Positions 17,364 to 25,697 of a stretch of 44,286 nucleotides of DNA are shown in pieces. Position 1 is the first letter of the stretch. Each line of letters starts with the position of its first letter. Made by a program: the position numbers and the translations under genes. The DNA comes from Candidatus Caccovicinus merdipullorum (GTDB taxonomy: Bacteria > Bacillota > Clostridia > Lachnospirales > Lachnospiraceae): assembly GCA_018715905.1 (NCBI GenBank), contig DVKS01000183.1, positions 1 to 44,286 of the forward strand, read 5' to 3'. Under the pieces are notes generated by a model that was not told the origin of the DNA, did no database searches, and saw nothing but the letters and a program-made list of their open reading frames with translations.

Positions 17364-19331
17364 ATGCCGGATTCCCCAAATAAATACAAAGTCTTAATTG
17401 TCTGCATCAATCCCTATATCCGCGTTGAATTTCTTGACTACCTGACCTCGTTTCTAGGCAGCTATATCACATTTGACGCTGCATCTCCTTCTGAATTAAA
17501 GGAACCCAGGCAGCTGGAAGGTTACGGCTGCATCCTTTTTTCCAGCCGGATGGTCCAGACCGCATTTCCCCTTCCAGTTCCCGAAACCATCACACAGCTG
17601 GTCTGCTCCCGGACCTTCAATCATGCCTATCTGGACCAGCTGATCCGGATTCCACCCATGGAGAAAGTTTATGTGGTCAATGATACTCTGGACTCTGCGA
17701 TTGATATTATTGAAGAATTCCGGGAATCGGGACTTTCACAGTATCAGTATATTCCATGGGGTCCGGACTCTTCCAATGCGGACCTTTCCGTCCGCTACGC
17801 CATCACCATCGGAGAGCCACAGCTGGTTCCCAGCCATATCAGCAATGTGATCAATATCGGGAACCGGATCATCGATATCGCCACCATCAACGAACTGTGC
17901 ATGACTTTTCATCTTCCCACCCGGTTAAGCAACCAGATCACCAAAAACTACATCTCCCATATCCTGAAAGTGGTAAAGACCGCCGGAAACAGCTACAGCA
18001 GCTATGTCTTTTCCCAGCAGCTTTTAGACGCCGTAGCTTCCAACCTGCCCTTAAGCATCTGCCTGACGGATGCTTCCGGCCGGATTCTTCTGGCCAATGA
18101 TTCCTTTTCCGCCGACTGGTTTTTCTCTGACACACAGGCGGTGGGCCGGTCCTTTGCATCTTTCCTTCCGGAAGAATCGGCAGCTATCTCATTCCAGGAA
18201 ACTGCAGATTATCGGATTTACAATCAGAAAGGGAACCCCTTCTTTTTAAGCGTAATGGAACTGTTCTTTCCAAACCATGACCCGGTCTGCCTGCTTACCA
18301 GCCGGCCGGCTCCTCCTATGGAAGAAAAGGAATGCGAAAACATAGAAGACAGTACGGCGCTTATTGAGCGGCAGAGAAGCACTTTCCAGAATATCATCAC
18401 TGCTTCAAAACAGTGGAACAGTGTCCTCTCCTATGCCAGACGCCTTGCCCTTTACGATTTCCCCATACTGATCCACGGAGAAAACGGAACCCAGAAAAAG
18501 ATGCTTGCCAACGCCATCCACAAAAGTTCCCGCCGCAGAAACAATGCCATCATTAGTTTAAACCAGATGCTTTCCCTCTCCGGAAACAGTCCCCAGCAGA
18601 TCCTGGAGACCGCAAACCACGGAACCCTCCTGGTGGACAATATCGAATATCTCTCCCTGACACTGCAGGATTTTCTGATCCAGGTGTTCCAAAGCAGCGC
18701 CGACACCTCCATCTTCCTGCCAAGGCATTACGATATCCGGGTGATCGCCACAACTTCGGCGGACCTGTATGAACGGATGGAGCAGGGGCTTTTCCGGCAG
18801 GAACTTTTCTATCTGCTGGGCGGAACCTCCATAGAAACCATCCCCCTGCGGAACCGGCGCGAGGACATTCCGCTGCTTCTGGATCATTTCTTTCAGAATC
18901 TATTCCTCAATCCGGACTTTCAGGCTGCAAACATCCTCTCCGACAGTCTGTATGAATTTATGATGACCTATGATTACCCGGGAAATGTGCAGGAGCTGCA
19001 GAATCTGGCCCAGCATCTGTTTTCCCAGTATGCGGCCCATCCGCTGATCATGGCCCAGCTTCCTTCCTATATCCGAAACCGGATCCCGGCAGCCAAAACC
19101 CGGGAGAGTTCGCTGAAAAAACAGGTGCTGACGATCATCCAGACATCTCCCAAAAGCGGAAGAGCTGCCATACAAAAAGCCCTCGCAGCCTCCGGCACGG
19201 AAATCAGCGACGGAAAGCTGCGGGGGCTCTTAAAGGAACTTGCCGCAGAAAATTTAATTTTTATTCACCGCACAAAAGGCGGCTGTGAAATTACCGAAAC
19301 CGGTGCAGCCCTTCTCTCAGCCGGAAAGTGA
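17364..19331 (+). CDS. PAS/degenerate AAA+ transcriptional regulator of the peptide operon
   Basis: A 655-residue protein shaped like a sigma54 enhancer-binding activator but degenerate. Residues 1 to about 200 are a receiver- or PrpR-N-like sensor region. A PAS-like domain follows (about 220-310; LPLSICLTDASGRILLANDSF). The AAA+ part (about 345-580) has a damaged Walker A, GENGTQKK at 372-379 with K in place of the terminal S/T/E. There is no GAFTGA loop where ISLNQMLSLSG stands, and Walker B reads LLVDNIEY (D425-N426, not DE). It retains LRNRREDIPLL and DYPGNVQEL. The C-terminus (about 585-655) looks like a winged helix rather than a Fis-type HTH. It is divergent from the operon and probably controls it through sigma-A promoters. 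It overlaps the convergent P1 peptidase gene by 15 bases. Confidence 0.85.
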   Translation: MPDSPNKYKVLIVCINPYIRVEFLDYLTSFLGSYITFDAASPSELKEPRQLEGYGCILFSSRMVQTAFPLPVPETITQLVCSRTFNHAYLDQLIRIPPMEKVYVVNDTLDSAIDIIEEFRESGLSQYQYIPWGPDSSNADLSVRYAITIGEPQLVPSHISNVINIGNRIIDIATINELCMTFHLPTRLSNQITKNYISHILKVVKTAGNSYSSYVFSQQLLDAVASNLPLSICLTDASGRILLANDSFSADWFFSDTQAVGRSFASFLPEESAAISFQETADYRIYNQKGNPFFLSVMELFFPNHDPVCLLTSRPAPPMEEKECENIEDSTALIERQRSTFQNIITASKQWNSVLSYARRLALYDFPILIHGENGTQKKMLANAIHKSSRRRNNAIISLNQMLSLSGNSPQQILETANHGTLLVDNIEYLSLTLQDFLIQVFQSSADTSIFLPRHYDIRVIATTSADLYERMEQGLFRQELFYLLGGTSIETIPLRNRREDIPLLLDHFFQNLFLNPDFQAANILSDSLYEFMMTYDYPGNVQELQNLAQHLFSQYAAHPLIMAQLPSYIRNRIPAAKTRESSLKKQVLTIIQTSPKSGRAAIQKALAASGTEISDGKLRGLLKELAAENLIFIHRTKGGCEITETGAALLSAGK

Positions 19332-20405
19332 CCCTTCCTGCCTTTCAAGAAGCTCCGGCAGAAATTCCGACAGACTGTAATACATCTCTCCGCCGATTCC
19401 CCGGGTGCTTTCGGCGCAGACCATGGAATTTAAAATCGCTTCATGGGCCGCCTCTGCCGCTGCCTGAAAAGCGGCATTGATGGAGTCTTCCGGGATCATG
19501 GAAAAGGACAGAAGCTTTCCATGGCCGGATGCCGGGATCCGGTTTGCCGTGGTAAATCCGATCATCACTTCCCCGCTTCCGTGGCCTGTATAGGCCCCGG
19601 TGCGGGCGATGCCCACTGCCGTCCTGCGGATGATCCGCTTCAGCTGGCGGCTGGTGACAGGAAGATCCGTGGCAAGAATGGTCATAATGGAGCCCTTGTC
19701 CTCTTCGGCAGTCTCCATCTTCTCTTTCCCCTCTTTCATCTTAAGGATCCTGGGGCCTGCCGCCCTCCCATCCAGAACAAAATCTGCCGTAGCGCCGAAA
19801 TTCGACTGTACCAGAACGCCTATGGTATATTCCTTTCCGTCCAGCGCAATGATCCTGGATGCAGAGCCGATCCCGCCTTTCAGACCGTAGCAGATGGTGC
19901 CTGCGCCGGCTCCCACATCTCCTTCATCAAAATCCTCCCCAGCCAACTCAATGGCCGCAAATACATGCTCCTTTTTTACCGCCCGGTTCTGGATATGGTT
20001 AATGCGGCTGTCATTGCACTCTCCCACCACAGGATTAATGCTTAATGCCGGAATGCCGTCTTTTTCACATTCTTTCAGAACGTACTCTGCCAGGCTGTCC
20101 CAGACGATGCCCACATTCAGGGTATTGGTCAGCGCCACCGGCGTTTCCAGTGTTCCCAGTTCTTCTATCTGGATCAGCCCGGTGCTTTTCCCGAAACCAT
20201 TATGGACGTAGGCCGCTGCCGTATACTTGTTTAAAAAACAGTTGCCGCTGCCCGGAAGGATAACGGTCACCCCGGTATGGCTGTCTTTCTCTTTGATGGT
20301 ACAGTGCCCTACCTTTACACCCGGCACATCGGTGATCTTGTTCCGTTTTCCGGTTTTTATGCGCCCGGTATCAATACCGTAATCACGAATCCTCTTTTTC
20401 TCCAT
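19317..20405 (-). CDS. P1 family (DmpA-type) aminopeptidase
   Basis: A protein of about 362 residues of peptidase family S58/P1, whose members self-process and then act as aminopeptidases on L-, D- or beta-amino-acid amides and peptides. Family hallmarks are ITDVPGVKVGH near the N-terminus, YVHNGFGKSTGL, PVALTNTLNVG, GGIGSASRI, and the catalytic region TGHGSGEVMIGFTTAN. The ATG at 20405 follows AGGAGG and is preferred over the longer track start. It is downstream of the D-amino-acid transaminase on the same strand and convergent with the regulator. Given the neighbours, D-aminopeptidase or beta-peptidase activity is plausible but unproven. Confidence 0.9.
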   Translation of the reverse strand: MEKKRIRDYGIDTGRIKTGKRNKITDVPGVKVGHCTIKEKDSHTGVTVILPGSGNCFLNKYTAAAYVHNGFGKSTGLIQIEELGTLETPVALTNTLNVGIVWDSLAEYVLKECEKDGIPALSINPVVGECNDSRINHIQNRAVKKEHVFAAIELAGEDFDEGDVGAGAGTICYGLKGGIGSASRIIALDGKEYTIGVLVQSNFGATADFVLDGRAAGPRILKMKEGKEKMETAEEDKGSIMTILATDLPVTSRQLKRIIRRTAVGIARTGAYTGHGSGEVMIGFTTANRIPASGHGKLLSFSMIPEDSINAAFQAAAEAAHEAILNSMVCAESTRGIGGEMYYSLSEFLPELLERQEGSLSG

Positions 20406-20461
20406 GATCGTCTGCTCCCTCCTGCCGGTCATCCCATGGCCGGCCCTGGTCTTTTTCCGAA

Positions 20462-21304
20462 TTATCTGCCGATCTCAGCCAGATAGCAGTCCCGGAGCTT
20501 CTTTACCAGTTCCGGATTCTTCATGCCCACCGGCTTTCCGTCCAGCATCTTAACCCGCATGCTGGGATGACTGGTGCTGGAAATGATGATCTCATCTGCC
20601 TGGGCCATCTCATCCGGCGTAAATGCGCGTTCTTCCACAGGGATCCCCAGCTGGCCGCAGAAGCGGATCATATGTTTCCGCTCCGTACCCGGCAGAACCT
20701 TGTTATCCAGCGGATGGGTAATAAATACACCGTCTTTAATCAATGAAACATTGGAATGAGCTCCCTCGGTCACAAATCCGTCACGGACAAATACCGCCTC
20801 ATCGCAGCCGGCTTCCTTCGCCTGCTGTGCCGCCATAACATTGGGGATCAGATTCACGGTCTTGATATTGCAGTGCAGGAAACGGGTATCGTTAACGGTC
20901 ATGACCCGGTATTCGTCAGACATCTGCACGCCGCTCCAGGGCTTGCTGTATATGTAAAGATTGCTGGGAACGCCGTCGCCCGGGAAGAGATGATTTCTCG
21001 GTGCGGTTCCTCTGGTAATCTGCCAGTACAGAAACTGACAGCTGCTTTCCATCTTTAATACCAGTTCGGAAAGAAGCTTCCCGATCTCTTCTTTCGGCAT
21101 GGGAAGGGCGATCCGCAGCTGCCGGGCACTGCTTTCCATCCTGTCCAGATGGTCCGAAAGGGCATAGATCTTGTAATCAAAAACCATGGCCACCTCATAG
21201 ATGCCGTCGCCAAAATAATACCCTCTGTCATTGGCCGGGATCATCATATCGTTGATGGCCGTAATCCTTCCGTTATAATAAGCCAGATCTTTCATCTTTT
21301 CCAT
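20462..21304 (-). CDS. dat: D-amino-acid transaminase (PLP class IV)
   Basis: A 280-residue fold-type-IV aminotransferase. It begins with LAYYNGRITAINDMMIPANDRGYYFGDGIYE, and the PLP lysine is in LHCNIKTVNLIPNVMAAQQA, which closely matches D-amino-acid transaminases (CDIK-S-LNLL region). FVTEGAHSNV supplies the phosphate-binding turn. It interconverts D-Ala or D-Glu and their keto acids, either feeding wall synthesis or degrading D-amino acids. Branched-chain transaminase is less likely because a separate ilvE is at 29.4 kb. Its position next to M55 and P1 peptidases favours use of imported D-residues. The palindromic repeat lies just upstream of its ribosome site. Confidence 0.9.
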   Translation of the reverse strand: MEKMKDLAYYNGRITAINDMMIPANDRGYYFGDGIYEVAMVFDYKIYALSDHLDRMESSARQLRIALPMPKEEIGKLLSELVLKMESSCQFLYWQITRGTAPRNHLFPGDGVPSNLYIYSKPWSGVQMSDEYRVMTVNDTRFLHCNIKTVNLIPNVMAAQQAKEAGCDEAVFVRDGFVTEGAHSNVSLIKDGVFITHPLDNKVLPGTERKHMIRFCGQLGIPVEERAFTPDEMAQADEIIISSTSHPSMRVKMLDGKPVGMKNPELVKKLRDCYLAEIGR

Positions 21305-21328
21305 AAATACTTCACTCTCCTTTTCTTG

Positions 21329-21420
21329 CTCTGATAGCCTGCCGCCGAATAGGCGGCGCTAATTCAGGGATGCCAAATGCGCCGCCATGACTTTCATGGG
21401 ATGGCTGGTGCATCGGCCGG
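21329..21420 (-). repeat. Palindromic leader repeat, copy A
   Basis: About 90 bases nearly identical to 42980-43070: both share CTGATAG, a GCCGCC-GGCGGC hairpin, AATTCAGGGATGCCAAATGC, GCCGCC and ATGGCTGGT. On the minus strand three arms (GGCGGCGC, GCGCCGCC, GGCGGC) can pair in two exclusive ways. The element ends about 25 bases before the D-amino-acid transaminase ATG. The rest of the gap (21421-21589) holds the 5' side of the element and AT-rich DNA with no gene. Confidence 0.8.
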
Positions 21421-21589
21421 ACTTCCGGCCCTTTGGCTCTAATATCATCAGTATACAATCTGATTTTTTAATTGTAAAGCATTTCCATGTGCCAGGAGCC
21501 GGCAAATCATCATTCTGCATCGTTTCCTGCAAATTGAAAAAACCGGCATGCCAGGACATGACTGCCGCCCGGTATGCCGGTCTCTGGAT

Positions 21590-21904
21590 TTACTTTGCCC
21601 GGAAACTGCTGCACTGGGTCTGGGATGCCTGGCTGGCCCCGTCGCCGGATATTCCGATATGCTCTGCAGAACATTTGCGGCCCTGATTATAGATGCAGTT
21701 TACCGCCTCGCATCCTACATCCAGCTTCTTTTCCGGCGTCTTAAACAGGTTGGTAAAGGAACCGCCCTTGTTTTCATCGAAGCTGCCGCAGCAGGTTTCA
21801 TAGGCTTCCTTCGCCGCCTGACCGTCTACCATGATCTGGTTCTTACAGCAGCAGTTATCTGCATTGTGCATACAGCTGGTTACGTTACAGTCTAACTTTG
21901 TCAT
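21590..21904 (-). CDS. DUF1540 domain protein (two Cys-rich repeats)
   Basis: A 104-residue protein with two copies of the small cysteine motif of DUF1540: LDCNVTSCMHNADNCCCKN near the start and VGCEAVNCIYNQGRKCSAE at about 62-80, each followed by a QA/TxCxSF stretch. The cysteine spacing suggests small metal-binding knuckles. Function is unknown; the family is common in Clostridia and Bacillus. It has an AAGGAGG site and stands alone between the transaminase and an acyltransferase. Confidence 0.9.
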   Translation of the reverse strand: MTKLDCNVTSCMHNADNCCCKNQIMVDGQAAKEAYETCCGSFDENKGGSFTNLFKTPEKKLDVGCEAVNCIYNQGRKCSAEHIGISGDGASQASQTQCSSFRAK

Positions 21905-21950
21905 ATCTTTTCCTCCTTGATGGATTAATCTTAGACAAAGTTAGTATGGT

Positions 21951-23078
21951 TCAAAACCGCTCTTTTATGTATGCCTCGATACGGTAAATTCCTACAGTCA
22001 CCGCCCAGGTAACCGCAAATACAAGAAACAATACAGCCAGCACTTCCCTTGTACTGAGAGAAGCGCCGTCAAAATGCCCGCACAGAATCTGACTGATCAT
22101 GTGGTGAGTCAGGAAAATCCCGTAAGTTTTTCCGCTGATTTCCAGAATGATTTTTTTTCCGTGTTTCCACCGTTCCAGGTAAGGCGCAATGCCCATGCAG
22201 AAAATATAAAAGGCGCAGGTGGTAAGAAGAATAAAACTCTGGCGCAGGAAAATTCCCGATCCCACCGCCTGAGCGGAAAACGTGGCTTCCATAGACGGAA
22301 GTCCTTCCGTTACCGGGACGAAAAACCACACCGCCATAACCGCCGCGCTGGCCAGCCAGAGAAGGAGAGATACCCGGCTTATCCTCCCTTTCTCTCCTTT
22401 TGCTCCGGCCTTCTGGCCCTTTTTCTCCATCCTGCCTGCCGAAAGATAACTCCGCATCTCCTCAAACCAGGCTCCCAGCAAAAAGTAAAACAGGTCCACC
22501 ACCGGATTCTGCTTGATATCCATGGGGAAGGGATGATACCAGAACAAAGCCAGGGCCGCAGCCAGAGATACCAGCATTGTGATGCTCCGGCTCTTTCTCC
22601 AGCACCACCGCACCAGGGGAAATGCCAGATACAGTATGATAATGCTCCCCAGAAACCACTCCCCTACCATATAAAAGGTGGGGATCCAGTTTACGATCCA
22701 GCCGTCCAGTCCCAGAATAGACCAGATAAATGACCAGGTCGGAATGTGATAAAAATGGCCCAGCTGCCAGTAAGTGGCGAAAAATCCAAGGATGTAAGCG
22801 ATCCAGAACAGAGGATAAATGCTGAAAAACCGCTTTTTATAAAAGGTTTTTACCGGAAGCTTTTCCTCTCTGCCGTATCGGTGGAACAGGGCCGCGCCGG
22901 ACACCATAAAGAAGCAGTAAACCGGCGTCATCCCCCAGCTGCCGTTTACCGTGCCATGGAGAGGATCCACGGCACCGCCGATGGAAAAGGGGAAATGATA
23001 GATCACGATCAGGACGGCCGCAGCCACCCTGATCAGATCCAGATAAAATAATCGCTGACGTTCTGTTTTCATAGACAT
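21951..23078 (-). CDS. Acyltransferase family 3 membrane protein
   Basis: A 375-residue polytopic membrane protein of the acyltransferase-3 family (OafA/OatA/WecH type). It starts with RLFYLDLIRVAAAVLIVIYHFPF, carrying the family's conserved arginine and histidine in and after the first span, and has about ten hydrophobic spans. There is no SGNH domain. Such enzymes acetylate or acylate wall or surface glycans or other exported molecules; the target cannot be deduced. It starts five bases after the thrS stop with a weak ribosome site, so it may be translated by coupling. Confidence 0.85.
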   Translation of the reverse strand: MSMKTERQRLFYLDLIRVAAAVLIVIYHFPFSIGGAVDPLHGTVNGSWGMTPVYCFFMVSGAALFHRYGREEKLPVKTFYKKRFFSIYPLFWIAYILGFFATYWQLGHFYHIPTWSFIWSILGLDGWIVNWIPTFYMVGEWFLGSIIILYLAFPLVRWCWRKSRSITMLVSLAAALALFWYHPFPMDIKQNPVVDLFYFLLGAWFEEMRSYLSAGRMEKKGQKAGAKGEKGRISRVSLLLWLASAAVMAVWFFVPVTEGLPSMEATFSAQAVGSGIFLRQSFILLTTCAFYIFCMGIAPYLERWKHGKKIILEISGKTYGIFLTHHMISQILCGHFDGASLSTREVLAVLFLVFAVTWAVTVGIYRIEAYIKERF

Positions 23079-23083
23079 GCAGA

Positions 23084-25021
23084 TTACTTTTTATCCTGAG
23101 AAACTTCCACCTGGCGGATGGCCTTGGTTTCGATCTCCTCTTTGATGGATGCGATGAACGCATCCAGGCTTCTGGCGCCCTCATCACCGGCAAAACGGCT
23201 TCTTACAGAAACCATGCCCTCTTCCTCTTCCTTCTGGCCTACTACCAGCATGTACGGAATCTTCTGTGTCTGGGCCTCACGAATCTTATAGCCGATCTTC
23301 TCAGAACGGGTATCCATCTCAGCACGAATGCCGGCCTCATTTAACTGCTCCAGCACCTTCTTTGCATAATCAGCAAACTTGTCGGAGATGGGCAGCACCT
23401 TTACCTGAACCGGAGCCAGCCAGGTGGGGAATGCACCTGCAAAATGCTCAATCAGGATACCGATAAACCGCTCAATGGAGCCGAAGGCAACGCGATGGAT
23501 CATGATGGGACGGTGCTTCTCGCCGTCTGCGCCGATGTACTCCAGTTCAAACCGCTGGGGAAGCTGGAAGTCAAGCTGGATGGTGCCGCACTGCCAGGTA
23601 CGTCCGATGGAATCCTCCAGATGGAAGTCGATCTTCGGTCCGTAGAAGGCGCCGTCTCCTTCATTTACCACGTAATCCAGGCCCAGCTCATCCAATGCAG
23701 AGCGCAGGCCGTCGGTAGCCATCTCCCAGTCCTCGTCGCTTCCCATGCTGTCCTCCGGTCTGGTGGAAAGCTCCACATGGTATTTAAATCCAAAGAGCGA
23801 ATATACTTCATTGATCAGATGAGCCACGCCCTTGATCTCGTCCTTGATCTGCTCCGGGGTCATGAAGATGTGGGCATCATCCTGAGTAAAGCAGCGCACA
23901 CGCATCAGGCCGTGAAGCTGTCCGGACTTCTCATGACGGTGAACCAGGCCCAGCTCGCCCATGCGCAGAGGCAGGTCACGGTAGGAACGAGGCTCGGAGG
24001 CATATACCAGAACGCCGCCGGGGCAGTTCATGGGCTTAATGGCGTAATCTTCCTCGTCAATGACCGTGGTGTACATGTTGTTCTTATAGTGATCCCAGTG
24101 GCCGGAGGTCTCCCACAGCTTCCGGTTTAAGATAATGGGAGTGGAAATCTCCACATATCCGGCCTTCTTATGGATCTCTCTCCAGTAATCAAGGAGGGTG
24201 TTCTTTAATACCATGCCCTTTGGCAGGAAGAAGGGGAATCCGGGGCCGGCCTCATGCATCATAAACAGGCCAAGCTCTCTTCCCAGCTTTCTGTGGTCAC
24301 GCTTCTTTGCCTCTTCCATCATGGTAATGTAGGCATCCAGCTCATCCTTCTTCTGGAAAGCCGTAGCATAGATACGGGTCAGCATCTTGTTGTGCTCATT
24401 GCCTCTCCAGTATGCGCCGGCAATGCTGGTCAGCTTATAGGCCTTTCCCACATCCTTGGTATTCATCAGATGGGGGCCTGCACACAGGTCCGTAAACTCG
24501 CCCTGCTTATAGAAGCTGATCTCCTCACCTTCCGGCAGATCCTCAATCAGTTCTACCTTATAGGGCTCATCCTTCTCCTTCATCAGGGCGATAGCCTCTT
24601 CTCTGGGAAGGGTAAAACGCTCGATGGGAAGGGCTTCCTTGATAATCTTCTTCATCTCGGCCTCAATCTTTGGAAGATCGTCGGAAGTAATTGGATTTAC
24701 CGGATCCACATCGTAGTAAAATCCGTCTGCAATGGAGGGGCCGATGGCCAGCTTCGTGTCCGGATACAGGCGCTTGATGGCCTGAGCCATTACATGGCTG
24801 GCAGAATGGCGGAGAGCCGCCAGGCCCTTTTCATCCTTTGCCGTAAGGATATTCAGGCTGCAGTCCTCGCTGAGTACCGTCCGCAGATCCTCACTTTCTC
24901 CGTTTACCTCGCCCACACAGGCCATTCTGGCCAGGCCTTCACTTAAATCCTTTGCAATGTCGATAATGGACATCGGCTGTGCGTACTCCTTTACGGAGCC
25001 GTCTTTTAACGTAATCTTCAT
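23084..25021 (-). CDS. thrS: Threonyl-tRNA synthetase
   Basis: A class-II synthetase of 645 residues. The TGS domain starts at MKITLKDGSVKEYAQPMS, the editing domain has HSASHVMAQAIKR, the catalytic core includes the zinc-site region YAIKPMNCPGG and YEDSIGRTWQCGTIQLDF-like motif 2/3 segments, and the C-terminal anticodon domain begins around LAPVQVKVLP. The track ORF runs to 25270 but those 83 extra residues are translated T-box RNA. The real ATG at 25021 follows AAGGAG at seven bases. Expression is governed by the upstream threonine T-box. Confidence 0.97.
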   Translation of the reverse strand: MKITLKDGSVKEYAQPMSIIDIAKDLSEGLARMACVGEVNGESEDLRTVLSEDCSLNILTAKDEKGLAALRHSASHVMAQAIKRLYPDTKLAIGPSIADGFYYDVDPVNPITSDDLPKIEAEMKKIIKEALPIERFTLPREEAIALMKEKDEPYKVELIEDLPEGEEISFYKQGEFTDLCAGPHLMNTKDVGKAYKLTSIAGAYWRGNEHNKMLTRIYATAFQKKDELDAYITMMEEAKKRDHRKLGRELGLFMMHEAGPGFPFFLPKGMVLKNTLLDYWREIHKKAGYVEISTPIILNRKLWETSGHWDHYKNNMYTTVIDEEDYAIKPMNCPGGVLVYASEPRSYRDLPLRMGELGLVHRHEKSGQLHGLMRVRCFTQDDAHIFMTPEQIKDEIKGVAHLINEVYSLFGFKYHVELSTRPEDSMGSDEDWEMATDGLRSALDELGLDYVVNEGDGAFYGPKIDFHLEDSIGRTWQCGTIQLDFQLPQRFELEYIGADGEKHRPIMIHRVAFGSIERFIGILIEHFAGAFPTWLAPVQVKVLPISDKFADYAKKVLEQLNEAGIRAEMDTRSEKIGYKIREAQTQKIPYMLVVGQKEEEEGMVSVRSRFAGDEGARSLDAFIASIKEEIETKAIRQVEVSQDKK

Positions 25022-25145
25022 GGCTGTTCTCCTTTTCTTTTCGTTTCCTGGAGCATGGGGCTTTCCAGACTCCCGCAGGATGCGCTGCCGGCGCATCCCT
25101 CCGGATATTTCGTAATCCCACAAGACGCGTCCTGCTGAATACTTC

Positions 25146-25392
25146 ATAAAAAAACGCCCCATGCAATGTAGGTAAATACATACATTACAAGGGACGATTA
25201 ACACCGCGGTTCCACCCTGATTGCCCTCCGCATCGCGAAGTGCCGCTTCATTTGATGATAACGGAATCACCGTTCCCGATTAAGGGACGCTCCGAGCTGG
25301 TCTTCACTTTCCTTCCCCGTAAGGCATTCGCAGCAAATCAGCCTCTCTCTGAACGGTTCCGTCAGCTACTGGTCTCATCAACGCTTTATCTG
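25146..25392 (-). ncRNA. Threonine T-box riboswitch leader of thrS
   Basis: The minus-strand leader contains the invariant T-box AGGGTGGAACCGCGG (25203-25218 region) followed by an intrinsic terminator. Stem I lies toward 25260-25390. A specifier-loop segment reads GTGAAGACCAGC, in which ACC would be the threonine codon, consistent with the gene. Uncharged tRNA-Thr binding the specifier and T-box would favour the antiterminator and allow thrS transcription. Confidence 0.93.
25148..25196 (-). terminator. T-box terminator of thrS leader
   Basis: A long hairpin (CGTCCC...GGGGCG, with TGTAATGTA/TACATTGCA inside) is followed by seven Ts on the minus strand. It is mutually exclusive with the T-box antiterminator. 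Between it and the thrS ATG are about 125 bases containing a GATGCG/CGCATC hairpin and a CGCGTCTTG motif also found at about 3060. Confidence 0.9.
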
Positions 25393-25397
25393 TTCCG

Positions 25398-25425
25398 ATT
25401 ATAACATGTTGAATGGGTTTGTCAA
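25398..25425 (-). promoter_or_regulatory. Promoter of the thrS T-box transcript
   Basis: A consensus TTGACA (25420-25425) and TATAAT (25398-25403) with a 16-base spacer start transcription just before T-box stem I. Confidence 0.9.
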
Positions 25426-25460
25426 GACAGAAATTCCCGGGCAGCTCTGCACAGCCGCCT

Positions 25461-25697
25461 TTATGCCTTCAGGTCGTATCCCATACCCTCCAGAATTTCC
25501 GCTGCCTTCTCCTGATTTTCCGCTGCCACATAAATCTCTTCGCCGCCATTAGAATAGCCGCCGTAAATATTCATTACCGACGCATAACCCAGATCCTTTT
25601 TGTAGGCAGGGATTCCATTGTTTTTCAGCGTCTCCAGAATCATATCTGCCTGCAGGCTGTCCTGTGCTGTATAAACCCTGATCTCATTCTTTTCCAT
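25461..25697 (-). CDS. DUF2007-like small protein
   Basis: A 78-residue protein (RVYTAQDSLQADMILETLKNNGIPAY, then YVAAENQEKAAEIL). It matches the DUF2007 / putative signal-transducing, PII-like fold found in short proteins of Firmicutes and other bacteria, with a ferredoxin-like beta-alpha-beta pattern. Biochemical function is unknown. Its start overlaps the end of the P-loop kinase gene by 14 bases, so the two are probably translated together. Confidence 0.8.
   Translation of the reverse strand: MEKNEIRVYTAQDSLQADMILETLKNNGIPAYKKDLGYASVMNIYGGYSNGGEEIYVAAENQEKAAEILEGMGYDLKA

Noticed and set aside
25022-25270. 83-residue N-terminal extension of ThrRS in the ORF track
   Set aside because: It translates the T-box antiterminator and terminator region; the TGS domain begins at the ATG at 25021 with AAGGAG upstream.
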